From: Lachnospiraceae bacterium
Lineage (GTDB): Bacteria > Bacillota > Clostridia > Lachnospirales > Lachnospiraceae
Length of the DNA: 64,000 bases
Assembly: GCA_016281605.1 (NCBI GenBank)
Contig: JAEEJA010000027.1
Span: 62,001-126,000, forward strand
Direction: 5' to 3'
In this document: piece after piece, positions 28,617 to 35,079 of the stretch
Numbering within the stretch: the stretch's first letter is position 1
Layout of the letters: the number at the start of each line of letters is the position of its first letter
Program-made: the position numbers and the translations under genes
Notes under the pieces: generated by a model
The model's database searches: none
What the model was told of the DNA's origin: nothing
The model's input: the letters and a program-made list of their open reading frames with translations, nothing else

Positions 28617-29321
28617 ATGAGTACAGATATAAAAAGTAATCTATCAAAGGTTGAAGATAACATAATTAAAGCTTGTCAAAGCAGTAACAGAGATAGAGAA
28701 GATGTAACCCTAATTGCTGTAAGTAAAACAAAACCTGTTTCAGATATTGAAATTGCTTATAATTGCGGCATAAGAGATTTTGGGGAGAACAAAGCTCAAG
28801 AATTAAAAAGTAAGTATGATAAGCTTCCTAAGGACATAAGATGGCATTTCATAGGGCATCTTCAAACAAACAAAGTTAAGTATGTAGTTGGAAAGGCTTA
28901 TCTTATCCACTCCATAGATACCTATCATCTGGCAGAAGCTGTCAGTAAGGAAAGTGTTAAAAAGGATGTTGTTTCCGATATTTTAGTAGAGGTAAATGTA
29001 GCGGGAGAGGAAACAAAGTTCGGATTAGATACACTTGAAGTAATTGATCTAATAAAAAAAATATCCGATTTACCTAATATAAATGTAAAAGGTCTTATGA
29101 CAATCGCACCATTTACATCAAATCCTGAAGAAAATCGTGAATATTTTGAAAAATTACATCAATTGCTTGTTGACATTAAGGGTAAAAACATTGATAATAT
29201 AAGCATGAGTGTTCTTTCGATGGGTATGACTAATGATTACATGGTTGCTATAGAAGAAGGTGCGACATATGTAAGAATAGGAACCGGTATTTTTGGAGAA
29301 AGAAACTATAATATCACTTGA
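28617..29321 (+). CDS. yggS: YggS/YlmE family PLP-binding protein
   Basis: A 234-residue single-barrel PLP protein that buffers pyridoxal phosphate. The cofactor lysine is K37 (LIAVSKTKP). FGENKAQEL, WHFIGHLQTNKVK and the C-terminal SMGMTNDYMVAIEEGATYVRIG segments are all family landmarks. AAGGAGA lies just upstream, and only one base separates it from the preceding stop. It forms the conserved yggS-sepF-divIVA neighbourhood of Gram-positive bacteria. Confidence 0.96.
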   Translation: MSTDIKSNLSKVEDNIIKACQSSNRDREDVTLIAVSKTKPVSDIEIAYNCGIRDFGENKAQELKSKYDKLPKDIRWHFIGHLQTNKVKYVVGKAYLIHSIDTYHLAEAVSKESVKKDVVSDILVEVNVAGEETKFGLDTLEVIDLIKKISDLPNINVKGLMTIAPFTSNPEENREYFEKLHQLLVDIKGKNIDNISMSVLSMGMTNDYMVAIEEGATYVRIGTGIFGERNYNIT

Positions 29322-29339
29322 TATAATTTGAGTGATATT
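29310..29339 (+). other. Inverted repeat at the yggS stop
   Basis: AATATCACT (29310-29318) and AGTGATATT (29331-29339) form a 9-base-pair stem around a 12-base loop. The loop contains TGATATAAT, which resembles an extended -10 element for sepF, but no -35 is visible. There is no T run, so I do not call it a terminator. Confidence 0.35.
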
Positions 29340-29370
29340 AGTATTTTAGGAAAGAAAGGTGTTTAGATTC

Positions 29371-29958
29371 ATGGCTGACCTCTATGAAAAGATTACAAGT
29401 AAGCTGTTTGGCTCAAAAGATGATTTAAATTATGATGATGAAGATGATATTTACGGAGATGATGCTGATTTAGATTATCCTGATGATGATTATGATGATG
29501 AACCTGAGCCGGAGAGATCATACTCCAGAAAATCATCCAGAAGCTCAAACTCTTACAGTAGCAGTAGTAGCAGTTCCGCAAGAAGTAAGAGACCTATAAT
29601 TAAAAGAAATAATAATGGTAAGGTTATTGAGCTTCACTCAAATAACGGACAAAACGTAGAATATGAGATTATGACTCAAAGACCTAAGAATACTGACGAT
29701 GCAGGAAAGATAATGGATGTCCTTATGGACGGTAAGCCTGTTCTTGTTAATTATGAAGGTATTATGGAGGACGAAAGACAACGTATAATGGATATGATGA
29801 CCGGATGTCTTTATTCTCTGCAGGGAACATATTGTAAAGCATCACTTTTTGTTGTTTTATATGCACCCGGTAATATTGATATAACCGGAGATCTTGTTAA
29901 TGATTATGAAGCTTCTTCATTGGGATTTAATGATAGAAGTAGGGGAAATAACTGGTAA
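29371..29958 (+). CDS. sepF: Cell division protein SepF
   Basis: A 195-residue SepF, which bundles FtsZ and anchors it to the membrane. The N-terminal amphipathic helix is MADLYEKITSKLFG. An acidic Asp/Tyr-rich then Ser-rich linker (about 20-85) follows, and the SepF core (about 90-180) contains NTDDAGKIMDVLMDGKPVLVNYEG. The ATG at 29371 gives the expected membrane-binding helix; an in-frame GTG at 29359 overlaps the AAAGG ribosome binding site and is less likely. The ylmG and ylmH genes often found between sepF and divIVA are absent here. Confidence 0.92.
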   Translation: MADLYEKITSKLFGSKDDLNYDDEDDIYGDDADLDYPDDDYDDEPEPERSYSRKSSRSSNSYSSSSSSSARSKRPIIKRNNNGKVIELHSNNGQNVEYEIMTQRPKNTDDAGKIMDVLMDGKPVLVNYEGIMEDERQRIMDMMTGCLYSLQGTYCKASLFVVLYAPGNIDITGDLVNDYEASSLGFNDRSRGNNW

Positions 29959-30009
29959 TCAATATATATTTGATTACATACAAAAATTATTATGGTTTAT
30001 GTAGCAAAT

Positions 30010-30025
30010 CCGACTTAGAAGTCGG
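30010..30025 (+). terminator. Possible weak hairpin between sepF and divIVA
   Basis: CCGACT and AGTCGG form a 6-base-pair stem with a 4-base loop, followed by TATTTAT. The T run is poor, so termination would be partial at best; it may instead be a leader structure for divIVA. Confidence 0.3.
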
Positions 30026-30061
30026 TATTTATAAAATCTATTAATGAGGAGGGTAATTTTT

Positions 30062-31207
30062 ATGCTTACACCAGTTGATGTAAAAAACCACACATTTAAA
30101 ATTTCCATGGGTCGTTATGATAAGGGCGAAGTAGATTCATTTCTTGATGAAGTAAGTAACGACTTTGAAACTGCCACAAAGGAAAATGCAGACTTAAAGA
30201 ATAAGGTTGCTGAACTTAGTACAGGGATTCAGTATTATAAAAAGATGGAATCCAGTCTTCAGAAGGCACTTATTTCTGCTGAGGCATCTGCTGAAGAGAA
30301 GATTAATGCAGCTCAGGAAGAGGCTGATAAGATTTTAGCATCTGCTGAAGCAGAAGCTAAAGAAAAGCTTGATGCAGCCAATGCAGATGCTGATAATATC
30401 AATGCAAAGGTTCAGGAGCAGATTGATGCAGCTACAGCTGATGCTACTGCTGAAAAGGAATCAATTATTGCAGCTGCTAAGGAAGAAGCTGATAACTTAA
30501 AGGCTGAAGCAGAGAAGATGAATAAAGAAGCAGAAGAGAAGCTTGCTTCTGCAACAGAGGAATCTGATAAAGCAAAGGCTGAAGCTAAAGAAGAAGCTGA
30601 TAAGGTGATAAGCGATGCTAAGAGCGAGGCTGATACTATACTTGCAGATGCAAAAGCAAAGTCAGATTCTATGCTTAGTGATAAGACTGAAGAATTAAAG
30701 GAAATCAGTGCTCAGATAGATAAGCTTAAGGAGATGGAGAAGACATATAAAGAAAATCTTAAGAAGCTTCTTCAGGATGAGCTTGATGCAATTGAGTCCG
30801 GTAAGATGGATGTAGAGGTTCCTGATCTTGCAGCTTCACTTAGTGCAGCAGAGGAACTTATCAATAAAAATTCTGACCTTCCTACACTAAAAGATAGATT
30901 AAATGCTTTTGATGATCAGTCAGATCTTGATTCAGAAGGACTTAACTCATCCGGACTTAATTTTGATGTTGAGAGAAGTGCTTCAGGTATCACAATCGAT
31001 GATAGTGAAGCTGTTTCTCCTGTTGTTGAAGAGCCAAAGGCTGAAGAAGAAGTAAAGGAAGAAACTAAAGATGATGATGTAGTAGCCGGTGCTACAGAAG
31101 CTGAAGAAGAGAATTCAGATTCTTATGATGCATTCGCTAATGCTCCAAGCTTTGATAATGATGATCTTGGTTCATCAGACAGTCCATTCACCTTTACAAA
31201 AGCATAA
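30062..31207 (+). CDS. divIVA: DivIVA-domain protein with long coiled coil
   Basis: A 381-residue DivIVA homologue that marks curved membrane at poles and septa. The N-terminal membrane-binding domain is MLTPVDVKNHTFKISMGRYD, then EVDSFLDEV. Residues about 60-220 are an Ala/Glu/Lys/Asp-rich coiled coil with repeated motifs such as EEADKI and AEAEAKEK. The last 130 residues are acidic and probably disordered. It is about twice the length of B. subtilis DivIVA. The ATG at 30062 is chosen because AGGAGGG (30047-30053) serves it; the ATG at 30044 overlaps that site. Confidence 0.92.
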   Translation: MLTPVDVKNHTFKISMGRYDKGEVDSFLDEVSNDFETATKENADLKNKVAELSTGIQYYKKMESSLQKALISAEASAEEKINAAQEEADKILASAEAEAKEKLDAANADADNINAKVQEQIDAATADATAEKESIIAAAKEEADNLKAEAEKMNKEAEEKLASATEESDKAKAEAKEEADKVISDAKSEADTILADAKAKSDSMLSDKTEELKEISAQIDKLKEMEKTYKENLKKLLQDELDAIESGKMDVEVPDLAASLSAAEELINKNSDLPTLKDRLNAFDDQSDLDSEGLNSSGLNFDVERSASGITIDDSEAVSPVVEEPKAEEEVKEETKDDDVVAGATEAEEENSDSYDAFANAPSFDNDDLGSSDSPFTFTKA

Positions 31208-31219
31208 ATTTAAGTAAGT

Positions 31220-31786
31220 ATGAAAGTTAAATCAGATTTTAAAAACATTATTTTTAAACTCTCTTTATTTATTATGTTTATTCTCTTGGTAACCTGTGAT
31301 CAGGTTACCAAGATTTGGGTTATGAATAATTTAAGTGACGGAAGAGAGATAAAGGTAATAGGAAATGCCTTTACAATAAAATATCTAACTAATTACGGAG
31401 CTGCATTTGGTATACTTCAAAACAAGCGATTGTTTTTTTGTATTTTGACAGCTCTATTTATTGTATTTTTTTTATTTCTTATCATCTTGATTCCGACCTT
31501 AAAAAAGTATTACTTGCTTTTAATATCATCAATCCTCTTAATATCCGGAGCCTTAGGTAATCTTATAGACAGATTCACCTTATCATATGTTAGAGACTTT
31601 TTATATTTTAAGTTGATAAACTTTCCGATATTTAATCTTGCAGATATATATGTTTGTGTAGGCTGCTTTTTACTGATGATATATGTCTTGTTTTTATCCG
31701 GTGAAAATGATTTGAATGAGCTTTTTATAATATTAAAAAAGAAGTTTATCAATAATAAGAAAGAAGATATAAAAAAGCATGAGTGA
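31220..31786 (+). CDS. lspA: Lipoprotein signal peptidase
   Basis: A 188-residue signal peptidase II that cleaves prolipoproteins before the lipidated cysteine. It has four membrane helices. The catalytic aspartates are D117 (GALGNLIDR) and D142 (FNLADIY). The N-terminal TCDQVTKIWV motif is present. A basic C-terminal tail makes it somewhat longer than most. There is no strong ribosome binding site, so it may depend on coupling to divIVA. It overlaps the next gene by eight bases. Confidence 0.95.
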   Translation: MKVKSDFKNIIFKLSLFIMFILLVTCDQVTKIWVMNNLSDGREIKVIGNAFTIKYLTNYGAAFGILQNKRLFFCILTALFIVFFLFLIILIPTLKKYYLLLISSILLISGALGNLIDRFTLSYVRDFLYFKLINFPIFNLADIYVCVGCFLLMIYVLFLSGENDLNELFIILKKKFINNKKEDIKKHE

Positions 31787-32714
31787 TATTTATATTATAA
31801 GTGATGAAGACAAAGGAAAACGTCTTGATCTATTTCTTAATCTTAAGTATCCTGATTATTCCAGATCACATATACAGAAGATGATTGAAAACGGTGAAGT
31901 TATCTTAAATAATATAGTTCACTCTAAAGGACTTAAAGCAGGATATAAATTAAAGTCAAATGATTCATTAGAAATAAATATTTCTCCTCTGATAGAAACA
32001 GAGATTCTACCTCAGGATATTCATTTAGATATACTTTATGAGGATGATGATATAATAGTTATCAATAAGCCAAAAGATATGGTTGTACATCCGGCTCCGG
32101 GACATTATGAGGGAACACTTGTAAATGCTTTGCTTTATCATTGTAAAGACTCACTATCAGGTATTAATGGGCAGATACGCCCCGGTATAGTCCACAGAAT
32201 TGATAAAGATACAACAGGAGCCTTGGTGGTATGCAAAAATGACTATTCACATATAAATCTTGCCGAGCAATTAAAGGTACACTCCATAACAAGAGTATAT
32301 GATACAATAGTTTATGGTAAGGTTAAAGACTTAGTCGGAACCATAGAAACTACCATTGGTCGCTCAAAAAATGATCGAAAGAAAATGGCTGTAGGCGTAA
32401 AAGACGGAAGGAGAGCAGTAACTCATTATCATGTAACTGATAATCTTAATAATCGATATACAAGGCTGGATTGCACATTAGAAACAGGACGTACACATCA
32501 GATAAGGGTAAGTCTTGCATCTATTGGTCATCCGGTACTGGGTGATACGATATACGGTCCGTCTAAACAAAGTTTAAATTTCAATTTACAGGGACAGGCC
32601 TTACATGCTAAGATTTTAGGCTTTAATCATCCGAGAACCGGACAATATATGGAGTTTTGCGCTCCTTTACCGGAGTATTACATTAAATTATTAAATGTAT
32701 TAAAGACTAAATAA
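31779..32714 (+). CDS. RluA-family 23S rRNA pseudouridine synthase
   Basis: A 311-residue RluD/YlyB-type pseudouridine synthase with an N-terminal S4 RNA-binding domain (about 12-75) and a catalytic domain. The catalytic Asp is D142 in VHRIDKDTTG. YEDDDIIVINKPKDMVVHP and LETGRTHQIRVSLASIGHPVLGD are family motifs. The target is probably a uridine in 23S rRNA; the exact position is not deducible. Its start lies within the end of lspA, the usual Firmicutes pairing. Confidence 0.93.
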   Translation: MSDIYIISDEDKGKRLDLFLNLKYPDYSRSHIQKMIENGEVILNNIVHSKGLKAGYKLKSNDSLEINISPLIETEILPQDIHLDILYEDDDIIVINKPKDMVVHPAPGHYEGTLVNALLYHCKDSLSGINGQIRPGIVHRIDKDTTGALVVCKNDYSHINLAEQLKVHSITRVYDTIVYGKVKDLVGTIETTIGRSKNDRKKMAVGVKDGRRAVTHYHVTDNLNNRYTRLDCTLETGRTHQIRVSLASIGHPVLGDTIYGPSKQSLNFNLQGQALHAKILGFNHPRTGQYMEFCAPLPEYYIKLLNVLKTK

Positions 32715-32744
32715 GTAACTACGTGTTTTTGCGCGGAGGTAAAT

Positions 32745-33137
32745 ATGATTAATATGGTTAACCAATCATCAAAAGAGCCAATTAGAATACATACAGGTGA
32801 ACTGAATGTAATGGAGTTACTATGGGCTAATGGTGAATTAACTGCTAAGGATATAGCAAATGTCTTATATGAGTATACAGGGTGGAAAAAAAATACAACA
32901 TATACAGTTATTAAACGTCTTACCGATAAAGGTGCCATAAAGCGTAAGGATCCCGGATTTATATGTATACCAATGATTTCTAAAGAAGAAGTGCGTCAAA
33001 TAGAAACAGATGCACTTATTAATCAATTATATGATGGAAAGCTCAAAACGTTTATTTCTGATTTTATCTCTAAACAAAATCTCACCAATGCAGATTTACT
33101 CGAAATGAAAAAGATTGTAGACTATTATATGATGTGA
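32745..33137 (+). CDS. BlaI/MecI/CopY-family transcriptional repressor (orphan)
   Basis: A 130-residue winged-helix repressor. The N-terminal DNA-binding domain contains ELNVMELLWANGELTAKDIANVL and TTYTVIKRLTDKGAIKR. A C-terminal helical part dimerises. In the bla/mec systems a membrane sensor protease BlaR1/MecR1 is encoded next door; none is present here, and no beta-lactamase gene is in the window. GGAGG (32735-32739) supports the start. Its regulon is unknown. Confidence 0.9.
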   Translation: MINMVNQSSKEPIRIHTGELNVMELLWANGELTAKDIANVLYEYTGWKKNTTYTVIKRLTDKGAIKRKDPGFICIPMISKEEVRQIETDALINQLYDGKLKTFISDFISKQNLTNADLLEMKKIVDYYMM

Positions 33138-33202
33138 AAATGATATAAGAGTATATGTATCTATATACATCTCTTGGATAAACTCCAGTTTTTCAAAAAG
33201 AG

Positions 33203-33231
33203 TTGACGTAAAGAACCTGATATGATATAAT
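33203..33231 (+). promoter_or_regulatory. Promoter of the Xer-type recombinase gene
   Basis: TTGACG (33203-33208), a 17-base spacer and TATAAT (33226-33231) give a near-consensus sigma-A promoter. The predicted start is about 33238, inside the leader hairpin. Confidence 0.75.
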
Positions 33232-33234
33232 ATG

Positions 33235-33262
33235 CCGGAAATACTTGTATTTCGCCGTTTTT
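33235..33262 (+). other. Leader hairpin with T run, possible attenuator
   Basis: CGGAAATAC (33236-33244) pairs with GTATTT and, after a two-base bulge, CCG (33247-33257). TTTTT follows at once. It sits at the predicted 5' end of the transcript, where it could stabilise the RNA or terminate early. Confidence 0.4.
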
Positions 33263-33280
33263 GTTCCTATAATCTAATAT

Positions 33281-33295
33281 AATAATAATAATAAT
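33281..33295 (+). repeat. AAT microsatellite before the recombinase start
   Basis: Five exact AAT units end inside the ribosome binding site TTGGAG (33295-33300). Four further AAT units (33320-33331) lie in frame just inside the gene and encode four asparagines. Confidence 0.85.
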
Positions 33296-33307
33296 TGGAG
33301 TTAATTT

Positions 33308-34375
33308 ATGCCTACTGCTAATAATAATAATTATAAAAGACAAAATGATATGCAAAATATCGCTAAGCTCAGAGTTCTTCTTAAAAATGATTTTCCTGCA
33401 TTTGCATCTGATTATTTTCGTGGTATAGAAAATACAACCACAACACGTACAAGACTTGCTTATGCATATGATATACGTTTGTTTTTCAGATATTTACTTG
33501 ATGCTAATCCTGAATTCAAACAGAAACGTTTATCAGCAATTACTTTGGATGATTTGGATAATCTTTTGCCGGTTGATATTGAAGAATATCTTAACTGGTT
33601 AAAGTATTATACTTATAATGGTGAAGAATTCACAAATGACGAACGAGGTATTCACAGAAAACTTGCTTCACTTAGAAGTTTTTACCTATATTATCAAAAA
33701 AGAAATTATATTAAAAATAATCCAACCGTTGTTGTAGATATGCCAAAGCTTCATAAAAAAGAAATTGTAAGACTCGATTCAGAAGAGGTTTCAGAGCTTT
33801 TAGACTTAGTTGAGCATGGTGGAGATAATCTTACCGGTATTAAGAAGACATATTATGAAAAGAATAAATACCGTAATATTGCTATCTTCACTCTCCTACT
33901 GGGAACAGGTATTCGAGTTTCAGAGTGTGTGGGCTTAGATATCAATGATATTGATTTTAAAGAAGACAGAATCCGTATCATCCGTAAGGGAGGTAAGGAA
34001 GAATACATTTACTTTGGTGACGAGGTAAGAAATGCTCTGGCAGACTATATTAATAAGCAAAGAGCTCTTATAACCCCTCGCCCCGGTCATGAAAACGCCT
34101 TATTTTTCTCTATTCAGAAAAGAAGAATGACAGTTCAGGCTATAGAAAACCTTGTCAAAGAATACGCTTCACAGATTACTACGTTTAAGCATATTACTCC
34201 TCATAAGCTAAGAAGTACATACGGAACCAATCTATATCGCTCTACTGAAGATATTTACCTTGTTGCTGAGGTGCTGGGTCATAACGATGTAAATACCACC
34301 AGACGTTACTATGCGGCTCTCGATGATGATAAGAAGCGTAATGCGGCAAATGCTGTTAAACTACGTGATAAATAA
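33308..34375 (+). CDS. Tyrosine recombinase, XerC/XerD family
   Basis: A 355-residue site-specific recombinase. The N-terminal SAM-like core-binding domain spans about 25-150 and the catalytic domain about 165-345. Catalytic residues are visible as Arg in LGTGIRVSECVGL, His-x-x-Arg in ITPHKLRSTYG, the His in EVLGHNDVNTTRRYY, and the tyrosine nucleophile at the end of that motif. It is longer than a typical 300-residue XerC/D because of insertions around 60-75 and 115-130. It has its own promoter and terminator and no phage or transposon neighbours, so a housekeeping dimer-resolution role is likely. Confidence 0.88.
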   Translation: MPTANNNNYKRQNDMQNIAKLRVLLKNDFPAFASDYFRGIENTTTTRTRLAYAYDIRLFFRYLLDANPEFKQKRLSAITLDDLDNLLPVDIEEYLNWLKYYTYNGEEFTNDERGIHRKLASLRSFYLYYQKRNYIKNNPTVVVDMPKLHKKEIVRLDSEEVSELLDLVEHGGDNLTGIKKTYYEKNKYRNIAIFTLLLGTGIRVSECVGLDINDIDFKEDRIRIIRKGGKEEYIYFGDEVRNALADYINKQRALITPRPGHENALFFSIQKRRMTVQAIENLVKEYASQITTFKHITPHKLRSTYGTNLYRSTEDIYLVAEVLGHNDVNTTRRYYAALDDDKKRNAANAVKLRDK

Positions 34376-34385
34376 ATAAAATAAT

Positions 34386-34430
34386 AAAGTATCATATGCT
34401 TTTTTAATTAAAACATATGATACTTTTTTA
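34386..34430. terminator. Convergent terminator between recombinase gene and lexA
   Basis: A perfect 13-base-pair stem (34386-34398 with 34414-34426) flanked by a T run on the right, and by an A/T stretch on the left that could serve the opposite strand. It lies exactly between two convergent genes. Confidence 0.8.
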
Positions 34431-35051
34431 TTATACATAATTTCTGTAAAGTCCTGCAATTTTACCAAGCACAACACAATCATTTACAATTATCGGATCC
34501 ATTGAGTCGTTCTCAGGTTGTAATCTTATATGATCTGCTTCTTTATAATATGTTTTAACAGTAGCAGAATCGTCAACAAGAACAACTGCAATCTCTCCGT
34601 TATTAACGGTGTCCTGACTTCTTACTGTTATCAGATCACCATCAAAAATACCAACATTTATCATGCTGTCGCCCTTAACTCGTAGCATAAATATATTTCC
34701 TGATGGCATATCATCAGCTGCCATAGGAAAGTACCCTTCTATATTTTGTTCAGCATAGATAGGCTGGCCTGCAGCAACAGAGCCAATAATAGGAATATTT
34801 ACAACATTTTTAACCGGAACCATATAATCTTCATTTGTTATAACTATAGTTCTGGATCTTGCTGAATCCTTCTTTATATATCCCTGTTTTTCCAATGTTA
34901 CCAGATGAGCATGAACCGAGGATGTTGATTTTAAACCAACAGCCTCAGCTATTTCTCTTATTGAAGGTGAATAATTATTATTCACGATTTCATCTCTGAT
35001 AAACTCCATTATTTTTTTCTGAACTCTTGACAATTTAAATTCTTTTGCCAT
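34431..35051 (-). CDS. lexA: LexA repressor
   Basis: A 206-residue SOS repressor. The winged-helix DNA-binding domain spans about 1-70 (YSPSIREIAEAVGLKSTSSVHAHL). The self-cleavage site is Ala94-Gly95 (SVAAGQP). The catalytic dyad is Ser129 (KGDSM) and Lys166 (ATVKTYY). It follows alaS by 28 bases with no promoter visible between them, so it is probably cotranscribed. A near-match to a LexA box sits in the alaS promoter (see separate entry). Confidence 0.96.
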   Translation of the reverse strand: MAKEFKLSRVQKKIMEFIRDEIVNNNYSPSIREIAEAVGLKSTSSVHAHLVTLEKQGYIKKDSARSRTIVITNEDYMVPVKNVVNIPIIGSVAAGQPIYAEQNIEGYFPMAADDMPSGNIFMLRVKGDSMINVGIFDGDLITVRSQDTVNNGEIAVVLVDDSATVKTYYKEADHIRLQPENDSMDPIIVNDCVVLGKIAGLYRNYV

Positions 35052-35079
35052 ATATCTTTCTCCTTGTATATTAACAGGA

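Noticed and set aside
29393..29581. His/Asn-rich minus-strand frame opposite sepF
   Set aside because: It is the complement of the Asp/Ser-rich SepF linker; composition explains it and no start signals are seen.
33264..33295. dif-like site upstream of the Xer recombinase gene (TTCCTATAA at 33264-33272)
   Set aside because: Only the left half matches the Firmicutes dif consensus; the right arm agrees at about five of eleven positions and overlaps the AAT repeat.
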